This document shows, one piece after another, positions 11,007 through 20,448 of a stretch of 64,000 bases of DNA. The number at the start of each line of letters is the position of its first letter. Position 1 is the first letter of the stretch. The notes below the pieces were generated by a model. That model searched no databases, was not told where the DNA came from, and saw only the letters and a program-made list of their open reading frames with translations. This stretch comes from Ruegeria faecimaris (GTDB taxonomy: Bacteria > Pseudomonadota > Alphaproteobacteria > Rhodobacterales > Rhodobacteraceae). The position numbers and the translations under genes were made by a program. The stretch spans positions 1 through 64,000 of the forward strand of contig NZ_FXTE01000009.1 of the NCBI RefSeq assembly GCF_900182615.1, given 5' to 3'.

Positions 11007-11759
11007 ATGTCCGACAACAGCGACAAGACCACTCATTTCGGGTTCGAAACCGTGCGCGAGGCCGACAAGGCCGGGCGCGTGCAGGGCGTGTTCAACTCGG
11101 TCGCCTCAAAATACGATGTGATGAACGATGTCATGTCGATGGGCATTCACCGGATCTGGAAAGACGCAATGATGGACTGGTTGGCCCCGCGCCCAGGTCA
11201 GCGCCTGCTGGATGTGGCGGGCGGTACCGGCGATATCTCGTTCCGGTTCCTGAAACGCGCAGGCCGTGGCCATGCCACCGTTTTGGACCTGACCGAGCCG
11301 ATGCTGATCGAAGGCCGACAGCGGGCCGAGGCGGATCAGATGTCGGACAGTCTGAATTGGGTGGTGGGCGATGCGATGGCCCTGCCGTTCGAGGATAACA
11401 CCTTTGACGTCTACACGATCTCCTTCGGCATCCGAAACGTGACCCGTCCGCAAGAGGCATTGAACGAGGCCTACCGCGTTTTGAAACCCGGTGGCCGCTT
11501 GATGGTTTTGGAGTTCAGTCAGTTGCCCAATGACGGGCTGCAGAAACTCTATGACCTCTACAGTTTCAATGTCATCCCGCGCATGGGGAAGCTGATCGCC
11601 AATGATTATGACAGCTATCAGTATCTGGTCGAATCGATCCGTAATTTCCCGGATCAGGATACTTTCCTGAACATGGTCCGCACCGCCGGGTTCGACAACG
11701 CGAAATACCGTAACCTGACCATGGGCATTGCCGCGCTGCATTCCGGCTGGAAAATCTGA
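11007..11759 (+). CDS. ubiE: demethylmenaquinone/2-polyprenyl-benzoquinol C-methyltransferase
   Basis: A 250-residue SAM-dependent methyltransferase of ubiquinone synthesis. The SAM loop is [13 protein letters not shown] (67-79). The UbiE signatures [17 protein letters not shown] and [29 protein letters not shown] are clear. Its TGA overlaps the ATG of ubiB by one base (TGATG), so the two are translationally coupled and both act in ubiquinone synthesis at the inner membrane. Confidence 0.97.
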   Translation: MSDNSDKTTHFGFETVREADKAGRVQGVFNSVASKYDVMNDVMSMGIHRIWKDAMMDWLAPRPGQRLLDVAGGTGDISFRFLKRAGRGHATVLDLTEPMLIEGRQRAEADQMSDSLNWVVGDAMALPFEDNTFDVYTISFGIRNVTRPQEALNEAYRVLKPGGRLMVLEFSQLPNDGLQKLYDLYSFNVIPRMGKLIANDYDSYQYLVESIRNFPDQDTFLNMVRTAGFDNAKYRNLTMGIAALHSGWKI

Positions 11760-13288
11760 TGCGCGGCCCTCACAATATCATCCGCTTGATCCGGACCGGC
11801 GCGACGCTGGAACGGACAGGTGCCATGAATGTCGTCCTGGACGCGTTCGAAGCACCACGTGCCTTGCGCGTTCTGGCCCACACCCTGGGCAAACCCTTTC
11901 AATGGCTGGGTTACAAAGGCGATCCGTCGATGCCCCCAGCCACCCGTGCCCTCACCGCCCTGGGACCTGCCTATATAAAATTCGGTCAGGTTCTGTCCAC
12001 GCGGCCCGACGTGGTTGGAGACGAACTGGCAGAACAGCTACGCGTGCTGCAGGACAAACTGCCCCCGTTCTCCAAGGCCGAGGCCATGGCCGAGGTCGAG
12101 AAAGAGCTTGGTCAACCCGTCGTCGAGATATTCGATGAGTTCAGCGAGCCGATTGCGGCCGCCTCAATCGCTCAGGTCCACAAGGCCAAGCTGCGCAGCA
12201 CTGGCGAGGATGTGGCCGTCAAAGTTCTGCGCCCCGGCATCGAACGCGCCTTCCGCAAAGATGTCGACGCATTCTATTTCGCCGCCCGCATCGTGCAACT
12301 CTTCGCCCCCAGCGCGCGCCGCCTGCGCCCGATGGAAGTGATCGAACATTTCGACGGCGTTGTCCGGGGTGAGCTGGACCTGCGTCTGGAAAGCTCAGCC
12401 GCCTCGGAATATGCCGCTAACACCAAGGACGATGCCGGATTCTGGTTGCCCCCCGTGGTCTGGTCCCTGTCGGCGCGTCGGGTAATGACTCTCAGCTGGG
12501 CAGATGGCATCCCGCTGGGCGACAATGGCGCACTGGATGCAGCCGGTCATGACCGCCGCGATCTGGCCGAACGCGTGCTGCGCCTGTTCCTGCTGCATGC
12601 TCTGCGCGACGGCTATTTCCACGCTGACATGCACCAGGGTAACCTGAAGGTCGCGGCAAATAGCGATATCATTGCCTATGACTATGGCATCATGGGCCAT
12701 ATCGACGAATACACGCGCCGGGTCTATGCCGAGATTCTCTTTGGCTTTATCCGCCGCGACTACAAACGCGTGGCCGAGGTTCATTTCGAGGCCGGATATG
12801 TCCCCGCCAACCAGGATGTCGACGAATTTGCCCGTGCCCTGCGCGCGGTTGGAGAGCCGATCTTTGGTATGAACGCCACCCATATCTCAATGGGACGGTT
12901 GCTCAGCTATCTGTTCGAAGTCACTGAACGCTTCGGCATGGAAACCCGTACCGAGCTGATCCTGCTTCAGCGTACAATGGTCGTGGTCGAAGGCGTCGCG
13001 CGCTCACTCGACCCGCAAATGAACATCTGGGCAGTCGCCCGGCCCGTGGTCGAAGACTACATCAAACAATCCATCGGCCCCCGCGCCGCACTTCGCGATC
13101 TTGGCAAAACAGCAATGGTTCTGGCCCGGTTTGGTCCGCGGCTTCCAGCACTGGTCGAAAACGCATTGATTTCCCAAACCCAAAAGGATGAGCCGACCCG
13201 TTCGCGCCTATGGTCCGTTGCCTTGCCCGCCACCATTGGTGCCGCTACCGGCGCGGCCCTCGTCTTATTGCTGACAAGCTTCAGCTAA
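11759..13288 (+). CDS. ubiB: ubiquinone biosynthesis kinase-like protein UbiB
   Basis: A 509-residue ABC1/ADCK-family atypical kinase-like ATPase needed for ubiquinone synthesis. The KxGQ motif is AYIKFGQVLSTRPD (K74 to Q77). The core has VAVKVLRPGI and FHADMHQGNLKVAANSDIIAYDYGIMG (HxD-like and DFG-like loops). A hydrophobic C-terminal segment (PATIGAATGAALVLLLTSF) anchors it to the membrane. It overlaps ubiE by one base. Its exact biochemical reaction is unsettled in the family. Confidence 0.95.
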   Translation: MRGPHNIIRLIRTGATLERTGAMNVVLDAFEAPRALRVLAHTLGKPFQWLGYKGDPSMPPATRALTALGPAYIKFGQVLSTRPDVVGDELAEQLRVLQDKLPPFSKAEAMAEVEKELGQPVVEIFDEFSEPIAAASIAQVHKAKLRSTGEDVAVKVLRPGIERAFRKDVDAFYFAARIVQLFAPSARRLRPMEVIEHFDGVVRGELDLRLESSAASEYAANTKDDAGFWLPPVVWSLSARRVMTLSWADGIPLGDNGALDAAGHDRRDLAERVLRLFLLHALRDGYFHADMHQGNLKVAANSDIIAYDYGIMGHIDEYTRRVYAEILFGFIRRDYKRVAEVHFEAGYVPANQDVDEFARALRAVGEPIFGMNATHISMGRLLSYLFEVTERFGMETRTELILLQRTMVVVEGVARSLDPQMNIWAVARPVVEDYIKQSIGPRAALRDLGKTAMVLARFGPRLPALVENALISQTQKDEPTRSRLWSVALPATIGAATGAALVLLLTSFS

Positions 13289-13353
13289 ACCCAATCCCGC
13301 CCGCTTCATCTGGCCAAAAATACCTTCGGGGGGAATTGCGCCACAGGTGCTAT

Positions 13354-13372
13354 GGGGGGCAGACAGCCCCCC
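13354..13372. terminator. hairpin between convergent ubiB and thiolase genes
   Basis: GGGGGGC (13354-13360) pairs with GCCCCCC (13366-13372) around AGACA. No T-run follows on either strand, so it may be a weak or processing terminator shared by the convergent ubiB and acetyl-CoA acetyltransferase genes. Confidence 0.4.
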
Positions 13373-13386
13373 TGCTTGGTTCGGTT

Positions 13387-14562
13387 TCAGAGCAGCTCAA
13401 AGGCAATGGCAATGCCCTGACCGCCACCGATGCACATGGTGACCAAACCCTTGGACCCGCCCGTGCGCTCCAGCTCATACAGGGCTTTCAGCGTTATAAT
13501 CGCACCGGTTGCACCCACCGGATGGCCCAGCGCAATCGCCCCGCCATTCGGGTTTACCTTGGCGGCATCCAAGCCCAGCTCTTTGTTCACGGCCAACGCT
13601 TGCGCGGCAAAGGCTTCGTTGCTTTCGATCACATCGAAATCACCCAGCGTCAGGCCCGTCCGCGCCATCAGGTTCTGCACCGCAGGAACCGGACCAATGC
13701 CCATCACCTCGGGGCGTACCCCTGCGTGGCCATAGCCCAGAATGCGTGCCTTGGGTTTCAAGCCGGCCTTTTCGGCCGCCTCCGCCGTGGCCAGTACCAC
13801 CGCCGCCGCACCATCGTTGATGCCCGACGCGTTGCCTGCCGTCACCCGGCCATCCTTGCGGAAGGCAGGACGCAGCCCGGCCAGCGCCTCGGCGGATGTC
13901 TGTTTGGGATGTTCGTCGACCATGAAATCGACCATGTCGCGCTTGACCTTGACCTGAACCGGCGTGATCTGGCTTTGGAAATACCCCGCCTCCAGCGCCG
14001 CCGCCGCACGGGTTTGGCTGGCCATCGCGAATTCATCCATCTGCTCACGGGTGATCTGGTGCTCATCAGCAACGTTTTCGGCCGTAATGCCCATATGGCC
14101 AGTGCCAAACGGGCAGTTCAACGCGCCCAGCATCATATCCATCGAGGTGACATCGCCCATCTTCGCTCCCCAGCGCGCCTGTGGCACGATATACGGACTC
14201 CGCGACATGCTTTCGGCGCCACCAGCTACAGCGAATTCGGCGTCGCCCAGCATCAGGGACTGTACCGCCGACACAATCGCCTGCGCACCGGACCCGCACA
14301 GACGGTTTACGTTCATCGCGGGCGTTTCAACGGGGATACCGGCCTGCTTGGCCGCGGCGCGCGACAGGTACATGTCGCGTGGTTCGGTATTAATGACATG
14401 ACCAAACACCACATTGCCGATTTGCTCGGGCGCAACTCCAGATCGCTCCATCGCCGCTTCAGTCACAACGGTCGCCAGATCAATCGGCGCAGTTGAAGCC
14501 AAGGCGCCACCAAATGTGCCAATCGCGGTGCGCGCACCATCAAGAATGACGATATCTTTCAT
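13387..14562 (-). CDS. acetyl-CoA acetyltransferase (thiolase)
   Basis: A 391-residue thiolase II condensing two acetyl-CoA to acetoacetyl-CoA, or running in reverse. The nucleophile is C89 in [10 protein letters not shown]. The other catalytic residues are H347 in GHPVGATGA and C377 in CIGGGQG. The ATG at 14562 follows GAGGAG. PhaA, AtoB and BktB are all possible names; no phaB is adjacent, so I give no symbol. It is divergent from the XRE-cupin regulator, whose operator lies in the shared gap, so co-regulation is possible. Confidence 0.93.
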   Translation of the reverse strand: MKDIVILDGARTAIGTFGGALASTAPIDLATVVTEAAMERSGVAPEQIGNVVFGHVINTEPRDMYLSRAAAKQAGIPVETPAMNVNRLCGSGAQAIVSAVQSLMLGDAEFAVAGGAESMSRSPYIVPQARWGAKMGDVTSMDMMLGALNCPFGTGHMGITAENVADEHQITREQMDEFAMASQTRAAAALEAGYFQSQITPVQVKVKRDMVDFMVDEHPKQTSAEALAGLRPAFRKDGRVTAGNASGINDGAAAVVLATAEAAEKAGLKPKARILGYGHAGVRPEVMGIGPVPAVQNLMARTGLTLGDFDVIESNEAFAAQALAVNKELGLDAAKVNPNGGAIALGHPVGATGAIITLKALYELERTGGSKGLVTMCIGGGQGIAIAFELL

Positions 14563-14673
14563 GTCTCTTCTCCTCGTGGATTTGCGGGCACTATGCATCC
14601 AGCCATTGGAACTGTCCCATAGGACGTACCGTCACAAGCGGAATTGACATGAGGCCACCAAACGCGCATGAGA

Positions 14674-14689
14674 TTCCGTCATGACGGAA
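14674..14689. promoter_or_regulatory. palindrome over the XRE-cupin start codon (operator 1)
   Basis: TTCCGTCATGACGGAA is a perfect 16-base palindrome that includes the start ATG at 14681. The arms TTCCG-N6-CGGAA recur exactly at 15256-15271 and as TTCCC-N6-GGGAA at 15292-15307. A site over the start codon suits autorepression by the XRE-cupin protein. Confidence 0.65.
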
Positions 14690-15244
14690 AATTCAGACGA
14701 TATCCTGACGCGCCTGCCCGCCCGCCTGAAAGAGGCCCGCCGCGCCAAAGGCCTGTCGCTGGAAGCTGTGGCCAATCTCAGCGGCGTGTCCCGATCCATG
14801 GTCAGCCAGATCGAACGCGGTGAAAGCAGCCCGACGATCTCGACCCTGTGGAACCTGACCCGCGCCCTGCAGGTGGACTTCGCTGGCCTGCTGGAAGAGG
14901 CCAATAACGCCAATCAGATCGAAACCCTGCGCAGCGACGAAGTGCCCAGCATCGACAATATGGGCCAGAATTGCCGCATCCGCATCCTCTCCCCGCCCGA
15001 AGAGGCCGGTGGCCACGAGGTCTACGATATCCGCTTTGACAGTGATGGCGCGCTGAACAGCCAACCACACGCCCGCGGCGCGCATGAACAGTTGACGGTA
15101 CTTGAAGGTGCGGTGCGCGTCACCTCGGGCAGTGCCGTCAGCGAACTGAACCAGGGCGACACCGCGCGATACGCGGCCGACGTTCTGCACTCAATTACTG
15201 CCAAGAAGCCAGCAAGGGTGTTCCTGATCGTCAAAAACGCCTGA
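14681..15244 (+). CDS. XRE-family regulator with C-terminal cupin domain
   Basis: A 187-residue regulator. Residues about 12-68 form the lambda-repressor-like helix-turn-helix (GLSLEAVANLSGVSRSMVSQIERGESSPTI.. region), and about 110-185 form a small cupin barrel (HARGAHEQLTVLEGAVRV..LNQGDTARY) that probably binds a small ligand. This class typically controls amino-acid or polyamine catabolism. It sits between a divergent thiolase and the kbl-tdh operon, and matching palindromes lie at its own start and before kbl. I infer that it controls itself and threonine breakdown; the ligand is unknown. Confidence 0.92.
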   Translation: MTENSDDILTRLPARLKEARRAKGLSLEAVANLSGVSRSMVSQIERGESSPTISTLWNLTRALQVDFAGLLEEANNANQIETLRSDEVPSIDNMGQNCRIRILSPPEEAGGHEVYDIRFDSDGALNSQPHARGAHEQLTVLEGAVRVTSGSAVSELNQGDTARYAADVLHSITAKKPARVFLIVKNA

Positions 15245-15254
15245 CACCGGCGCA

Positions 15255-15272
15255 TTTCCGCCTTTACGGAAA
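15255..15272. promoter_or_regulatory. palindrome after XRE-cupin gene (operator 2 or terminator)
   Basis: TTTCCG-CCTTTA-CGGAAA has the same arms as the palindrome over the XRE-cupin start. It lies 10 bases after that gene and is followed by a run of five T, so it could also act as a weak terminator. The exact match of arm and spacer length to the other two sites favours protein binding. Confidence 0.5.
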
Positions 15273-15289
15273 TTTTTCCTTCATACTGT

Positions 15290-15309
15290 AATTCCCCTAT
15301 TTGGGAATT
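15290..15309. promoter_or_regulatory. palindrome upstream of kbl (operator 3)
   Basis: AATTCCC-CTATTT-GGGAATT is a perfect 7-base inverted repeat 45 bases before the kbl ATG, with its centre 36 bases from the previous palindrome. It shares the TTCC-N8-GGAA frame with the other two sites. It is a good candidate for the kbl-tdh operator of the XRE-cupin regulator. Confidence 0.6.
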
Positions 15310-15354
15310 TCATCCGTTATGTTAGACATGCGACTCAGTTGAACGGAGATCGCC

Positions 15355-16539
15355 ATGTCAGATGCATTCCTGTCCCATGTCACCGACACCCTCGTGCAGA
15401 TCGAAGCGGAGGGTCTGTACAAGCGTGAACGAATGATCACCTCGCCCCAGGGCGGCGAGATTACTGTGGGCGACAGGCAGGTCATCAATCTGTGCGCCAA
15501 CAATTATCTGGGTCTGGCCGATCATCCGGCACTGATCGCCGCCGCCAAAGACGCGATGGAACCCAAAGGGTTCGGCATGGCCTCGGTCCGGTTTATTTGT
15601 GGCACACAGGACATTCACCGTGAGCTGGAACAGAAGCTGGCACAATTCCTGAATAAGGACGATGCGATCCTGTTTGCAGCCTGTTTTGATGCCAATGGAG
15701 GGCTGTTTGAGCCTTTGTTAGGGCCTGAAGATGCCATAATCTCGGACGGTCTGAACCATGCCTCAATCATCGACGGGGTACGGTTGTGCAAGGCCAAACG
15801 TTATCGTTATCTGAACAACGACATGAACGATCTGGAGGCCTGGCTGAAGCAGGCACGCGAGGACGGCGCGCGTCACATCATGATCGCGACAGACGGTGTG
15901 TTTTCGATGGATGGCTATCTGGCTAACTTGCCGAAAATCCGCGAACTGGCGGACAAATATGACGCCATTGTCATGGTCGATGACTGCCATGCCACCGGAT
16001 TCATGGGTCCGAACGGGGCCGGTACACCGGATCATTTCGGTGTCGCTGTGGATATTCTGACGGGAACCTTGGGCAAGGCACTTGGGGGGGCAATCGGCGG
16101 TTATATCGCCGGGCCGCAGCCGGTGATCGACCTGCTGCGGCAGCGGGCGCGGCCCTATCTGTTCTCAAATTCGCTGCCGCCTTCAATCGTTGCTGCCGGG
16201 ATCGAAGCCATCCGTCTGGTCGAAGAGGGCGACATGCTGCGCGCGCAACTGTTCGGCAACGCCAAGTATTGGCGCGCGGGATTGGAAAAGTTGGGTTTTG
16301 ACCTTCTACCCGGCGAACACCCGATCATCCCGGTAATGCTGGGCGAAGCACAACTGGCGCAGGACATGGCCGCAAAGCTGTTTGACGAAGGCGTTTATGT
16401 TTCGGGTTTTTTCTTCCCCGTCGTCCCGCGCGGTAAGGCACGGATCAGAACGCAGATGAATGCGACGCTGACAAAGGATGAGCTGGACCGTGCGCTGGCC
16501 GCCTTTGGCAAGGTCGGCAAAGAGCTGGGGATTATCTGA
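15355..16539 (+). CDS. kbl: glycine C-acetyltransferase (2-amino-3-ketobutyrate CoA ligase)
   Basis: A 394-residue PLP enzyme of the alpha-oxoamine synthase family that cleaves 2-amino-3-ketobutyrate with CoA to glycine and acetyl-CoA. The PLP lysine is K241 in [13 protein letters not shown]. Other hallmarks are [27 protein letters not shown] and [11 protein letters not shown]. The start follows CGGAGATCGCC. It overlaps tdh by one base, and the two form the threonine-to-glycine pathway. Confidence 0.97.
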   Translation: MSDAFLSHVTDTLVQIEAEGLYKRERMITSPQGGEITVGDRQVINLCANNYLGLADHPALIAAAKDAMEPKGFGMASVRFICGTQDIHRELEQKLAQFLNKDDAILFAACFDANGGLFEPLLGPEDAIISDGLNHASIIDGVRLCKAKRYRYLNNDMNDLEAWLKQAREDGARHIMIATDGVFSMDGYLANLPKIRELADKYDAIVMVDDCHATGFMGPNGAGTPDHFGVAVDILTGTLGKALGGAIGGYIAGPQPVIDLLRQRARPYLFSNSLPPSIVAAGIEAIRLVEEGDMLRAQLFGNAKYWRAGLEKLGFDLLPGEHPIIPVMLGEAQLAQDMAAKLFDEGVYVSGFFFPVVPRGKARIRTQMNATLTKDELDRALAAFGKVGKELGII

Positions 16540-17582
16540 TGCGACCCAATACGATGAAAGCGCTGGAAAAATCCAAGCCCGAGGAGGGGCTGTGGATGGT
16601 GCAGGCCCCGGTGCCCGAGATCGGCCCTGATGAAGTGCTGATCCGCATCAACAAGACCGGCATCTGCGGCACCGATATCCACATCTGGAACTGGGACGAC
16701 TGGGCCGCCGCCACGGTGCCCACCCCGATGATCACCGGCCATGAATTTGCCGGTGAAATCGTTGAGATCGGGCGCAACGTGACCGGGCTTGAGATCGGCC
16801 AGCGCTGCTCCGGCGAGGGGCACCTGATCACAACCGACAGCCGCCAAAGCCGCGCTGGCAAGTTCCATCTGGATCCCGGCACGCGCGGAATCGGCGTCAA
16901 TGAACAGGGTGCCTTTGCGCAATACCTGAAACTACCTGCCTTCAACGTGGTACCCCTGCCCGATGACGTTCCCGACGAAATCGGAGCCATTCTCGACCCG
17001 TTGGGGAATGCTGTGCACACTGCACTCAGCTTTGATCTGCTGGGTGAGGATGTGCTGATCACCGGTGCAGGCCCCATCGGCATCATGGCCGCCGCCGTGG
17101 CCCGCCATGCAGGCGCGCGGCATGTGGTGATCACCGATATCAATCCGGACCGCTTGACGCTGGCTGCGCATGTTGTGCCAACATTGCGCCCTGTCGATGT
17201 GACCAAGGAAGATTTGCAGGACGTGATCGCCGAACTGGGCATGCAGCAAGGTTTTGACGTCGGGCTTGAGATGTCAGGTTCACAAATTGCACTGGACCAG
17301 ATGGTCGAGGCACTGGTGATGGGCGGCAAGATCGCTCTGCTGGGCATCCCACCTGGAAAATCCCCCGTGGACTGGTCCCGCATCGTATTCAAGGCCATCA
17401 CAATCAAAGGTGTCTATGGGCGCGAGATGTTCGAGACCTGGTATAAGATGATTGCCATGTTACAGAACGGCTTGGATGTCAGCCGAGTGATCACGCACCG
17501 TTTCAAGGTTGATGAATTCGCCAAGGGCTTTGGCGAGATGAAATCAGGTCGATCCGGCAAGGTTGTTCTGGATTGGACCTAA
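16539..17582 (+). CDS. tdh: L-threonine 3-dehydrogenase
   Basis: A 347-residue MDR-family NAD-dependent dehydrogenase that oxidises threonine to 2-amino-3-ketobutyrate, the substrate of Kbl. Catalytic zinc ligands C43 ([10 protein letters not shown]) and H68-E69 (TGHEF) are present, as is the Rossmann loop [19 protein letters not shown]. The structural-zinc lobe is unusual: the four cysteines of E. coli Tdh align with T99, S101, S104 and D112 here. The start overlaps the kbl stop (TGATG); MKALEK at 16554 matches the E. coli start and is an alternative. Confidence 0.95.
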   Translation: MRPNTMKALEKSKPEEGLWMVQAPVPEIGPDEVLIRINKTGICGTDIHIWNWDDWAAATVPTPMITGHEFAGEIVEIGRNVTGLEIGQRCSGEGHLITTDSRQSRAGKFHLDPGTRGIGVNEQGAFAQYLKLPAFNVVPLPDDVPDEIGAILDPLGNAVHTALSFDLLGEDVLITGAGPIGIMAAAVARHAGARHVVITDINPDRLTLAAHVVPTLRPVDVTKEDLQDVIAELGMQQGFDVGLEMSGSQIALDQMVEALVMGGKIALLGIPPGKSPVDWSRIVFKAITIKGVYGREMFETWYKMIAMLQNGLDVSRVITHRFKVDEFAKGFGEMKSGRSGKVVLDWT

Positions 17583-17645
17583 CCCTCTGGCGTTAAACGG
17601 CTTCACCCCCTAAACAGGAGGGAACTCAGGTGTTTGGAGGCGCAG

Positions 17646-18527
17646 ATGAGCGACAAGGACAACCGGTATCTTGAACGCGGGATCGAGGACACTCTGGTCA
17701 CGGATTTCGCCGAAACCCACCGCAAGAGCTATGGCGACTTCCTGCAGCTCAAAACCCTACTGAATCTGCAAAAGACGTTTCAGGATCCCGCGCAACCAGA
17801 TGAGATGCTGTTCATCATCATCCATCAGGTCAGCGAGCTGTGGCTGAAGCTGATGCATCACCAGCTGGTCGAAGTGCGCCGCTTTCTGCAAGAGGACGAA
17901 TTTGGCCCGGCAATGAAGAATCTCGACCGGGTCAAAGCAATCCAGCGGCAGTTGATTTCCGCGTGGGAAACGCTTCTGACCATGACCCCCGCCGATTACA
18001 TGACCTTTCGGCAAGCACTTGGCAGCTCCTCGGGATTTCAAAGCTATGGCTATCGTCAGATTGAATTCATTCTGGGCAACAAAGATGCCTCGACCCTGAA
18101 GGTTCACCAGCATGATCCCGAAGTCATGGAATTATTGGATGCCGCACTGACCAAGCCTTCGCTTTACGACGAAGTGCTGCACATGCTGGCCCGGCAAGGG
18201 TTTGACGTGCCTGATGACCTGCTGAACCGTGACTTTGCACAACCATATTCCGGCGACCCGCGCGTGGTGAAAATCTGGGCTCAGGTGTTTCACAATACCG
18301 ATCAGTATTGGGACCTCTATGCGCTGGCCGAAAAGCTGATGGACGTTGAATCTCTGTTCCAGCGCTGGCGGTTTGACCATGTCACAGCGGTCGAGAGAGT
18401 TATTGGCAACCAGCCAGGTACAGGCGGGTCCAGCGGTGTGTCGTTCCTGCGCAAAGCGCTGGACTTGCGGTTCTTTCACGATCTCTACGATGTGCGCACC
18501 GAATTGATGTATAGCGGGCAGGAGTAG
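17646..18527 (+). CDS. kynA: tryptophan 2,3-dioxygenase
   Basis: A 293-residue heme enzyme opening the indole ring of tryptophan to N-formylkynurenine. H60 (FIIIHQVSELWLK) lies in the substrate pocket, H245 (RFDHVTAVERVIG) is the expected heme ligand, and the loop GTGGSSGV is the conserved substrate-covering segment. The ATG follows GGAGG by five bases; a TTG four codons upstream is less likely. The next gene, three bases downstream, encodes a formamidase-like hydrolase for the following step. Confidence 0.97.
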   Translation: MSDKDNRYLERGIEDTLVTDFAETHRKSYGDFLQLKTLLNLQKTFQDPAQPDEMLFIIIHQVSELWLKLMHHQLVEVRRFLQEDEFGPAMKNLDRVKAIQRQLISAWETLLTMTPADYMTFRQALGSSSGFQSYGYRQIEFILGNKDASTLKVHQHDPEVMELLDAALTKPSLYDEVLHMLARQGFDVPDDLLNRDFAQPYSGDPRVVKIWAQVFHNTDQYWDLYALAEKLMDVESLFQRWRFDHVTAVERVIGNQPGTGGSSGVSFLRKALDLRFFHDLYDVRTELMYSGQE

Positions 18528-18530
18528 GCG

Positions 18531-19358
18531 ATGCTGTATCGTGGTTTCACTCAGACTGAGCTGGAGCAGGAGTATTCTCCCAGTTCGATGGTTGGCGGCG
18601 ATCTGACACCCTATCTTGAAAGCTACGCCGCGCTGAGTGCGCAGAACCGCGCCCGGATGGAATGCCGGGAAAACCTGCCCTTCGGCGAAACATCTGAACA
18701 GGTACTGGACTTCTTTCCTGCGTCGACGGCCAACGCTCCGCTGCATGTCTTTATTCACGGAGGTTACTGGCAGGCGCTCAGTCAGCGTGAGTCGGCGATG
18801 ATGGCCCCTACACTGGTGGAAAACGGGCAAGCCTTTGCAACGCTGAACTATACGCTCGCACCTGAGGCCCGACTGGATCAGATGATCAAAGAGTGCCGCG
18901 ATGCCCTGCTTTGGCTGGGATCACAGGCGACGGCCCTTGGGTTCGATCCGGCGCAGATCACCTTGTCGGGGCACAGCGCCGGGGCACATCTGGCGGCCAT
19001 GATGATGGCGACTTCAGCCGATGCGCTAGCCCGCGCCGGCTTGCGGGTACGAGAGGTGATTCTGATTAGCGGCGTCTATGATCTTGAACCGATCAGCCTG
19101 ACGCCGGTGAATGACCCGCTGCAACTGACCCCGGTCGAAATACACGATCTCTCACCCATTCTGCACCTGCCCGCCCCCGGTCCGCGTTACCATGTAACCG
19201 TCGCCGAGCGCGACACACCCGAATTCATTCGTCAAAGCCGGGACTATGCGGAATTGCTGCGTAAAGGCGGGCATTCTGTCAGTTTTGATCTGCAGAAAGG
19301 GATGCAGCATTTCGACATCATCATGCACGCAAGCACGTTCCTGCCGGCTCCTCGGTAG
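18531..19358 (+). CDS. kynurenine formamidase-like alpha/beta hydrolase
   Basis: A 275-residue alpha/beta hydrolase. HGGYW (76-80) is the HGGXW oxyanion motif of arylformamidases. The nucleophile is S149 in GHSAGAH, and the catalytic aspartate and histidine probably lie in the C-terminal third (QHFDIIMH). It starts three bases after kynA, so hydrolysis of N-formylkynurenine to kynurenine and formate is the natural role. It resembles the animal-type AFMID rather than the metal-dependent bacterial KynB, so I leave the symbol blank. No kynureninase gene follows. Confidence 0.88.
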   Translation: MLYRGFTQTELEQEYSPSSMVGGDLTPYLESYAALSAQNRARMECRENLPFGETSEQVLDFFPASTANAPLHVFIHGGYWQALSQRESAMMAPTLVENGQAFATLNYTLAPEARLDQMIKECRDALLWLGSQATALGFDPAQITLSGHSAGAHLAAMMMATSADALARAGLRVREVILISGVYDLEPISLTPVNDPLQLTPVEIHDLSPILHLPAPGPRYHVTVAERDTPEFIRQSRDYAELLRKGGHSVSFDLQKGMQHFDIIMHASTFLPAPR

Positions 19359-19657
19359 TCATAGGTGTTGGGCGAAAGAATATTCTGACCTTTGCGTCAT
19401 GCACTGAGCCAGTCGCCATATCCCTGCATTTGTGGCGGTACCGCAAGTGTCCGGTTTGAGCCCAGAGTGACAGATGCTGCGCTAGCTAGGAATGGCAGCG
19501 GTGCGCTAATGTCGACTCTGCAAAGTTGAACGAACGGAGTACACGGAACTTTTATCGCGCTCTCATCCGTTCTGGTGCAGAATTCTCCAAACCGGTCGAT
19601 GATCGAATTCGCAGATGGTGAAAAAAATCACGCTTTGACTGTCATCTGAAGCATTAG
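19359..19657. other. gap without supported gene
   Basis: About 300 bases between the formamidase-like gene and the convergent iclR-type gene. I see no open frame with family character, no RNA gene and no strong terminator. The T-rich run near 19620-19626 read on the minus strand could aid iclR termination, but no hairpin precedes it. The stretch looks like decayed sequence. Confidence 0.4.
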
Positions 19658-20437
19658 TCACTGGCTCAAAAGAGCCGAAAGCTGCTTCGCTCCCTTCTGA
19701 AGTATGCCCAGAAACGACATCAGACTGTTGACGTCATGACGTTGTGTCGGCGCGTGAACCGAAAGCGTGCCTACCAATCGGCCTTGTCCATCCTGAACGG
19801 GTACTGCTAGGGCAGTCATTCCGGTCATGAATTCCTCGTCATCGGTGGAATAACTATTCTCAGAGATACGTCGGATCTCAGATCGCAATGCCTTGGGATC
19901 GGTCAGCGAGCGTTCGGTTTGTGGTTGTAGATGTCCTGCCGAAAGAAACCCATCCAGCTTTCTTTGCCGTAGTGTGGACAGGTACATCTTGCCGCTGGCC
20001 GTGCAATGGAAGGGCACCTGTGTCCCGACCGGCAGTTGAATTCGCAGGGGCCACTTCGTTTCCACCCGGTCGAGATAGATCATGCCCTCGCGGTCTGGAA
20101 TGGCGAGATTACATGTCTCGCCAACAGTTTCAGCCACACTGCGCAAGATCGCCAGTCGCGCAGTGCGCAAATGCTCGGACGACATGGTGTTGACCGATAG
20201 CAGTCGCAGCCGGTGTCCCGGGCCATATGATCTGCCATCGAGATCCCGCTGCAGAAACCCTTCGGCTTCTGCGGTTTGCAGCAGACGGTGAATTGTTGGC
20301 TTGGCCAGACCTAATGCCTCAATCAGATCCGATGGTTTTACGGAAACGCCACGCCGCGCCACCTCCTCGAGGATCAGCAAGAGGCGGAGGTTGGTTGGTA
20401 TTTGAGTTTCTTTTTCTTGTGTTTCCGTCTCGGCCAT
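19658..20437 (-). CDS. IclR-family transcriptional regulator
   Basis: A 259-residue regulator. Residues about 15-75 form the winged helix-turn-helix (EEVARRGVSVKPSDLIEALGLAKPTIHRLLQT). The C-terminal effector domain has the typical GMIYLDRVE..PFHCTASGK..YSTDDEEFMTGMTALAVPV. It lies 11 bases after the TRAP large permease as the last gene of that operon. It probably controls the TRAP operon and the divergent GMC oxidoreductase in response to their substrate, which is not known. Confidence 0.92.
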   Translation of the reverse strand: MAETETQEKETQIPTNLRLLLILEEVARRGVSVKPSDLIEALGLAKPTIHRLLQTAEAEGFLQRDLDGRSYGPGHRLRLLSVNTMSSEHLRTARLAILRSVAETVGETCNLAIPDREGMIYLDRVETKWPLRIQLPVGTQVPFHCTASGKMYLSTLRQRKLDGFLSAGHLQPQTERSLTDPKALRSEIRRISENSYSTDDEEFMTGMTALAVPVQDGQGRLVGTLSVHAPTQRHDVNSLMSFLGILQKGAKQLSALLSQ

Positions 20438-20448
20438 CCTGCAACAGT

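Noticed and set aside
13210-14496. 428-codon open frame on the plus strand
   Set aside because: Antisense to the acetyl-CoA acetyltransferase gene and overlapping ubiB; low-complexity arginine/histidine-rich product.
15255-15272. ordinary terminator only
   Set aside because: A T-run does follow, but the arms match two other palindromes exactly in layout, so I list it mainly as an operator while noting the alternative.
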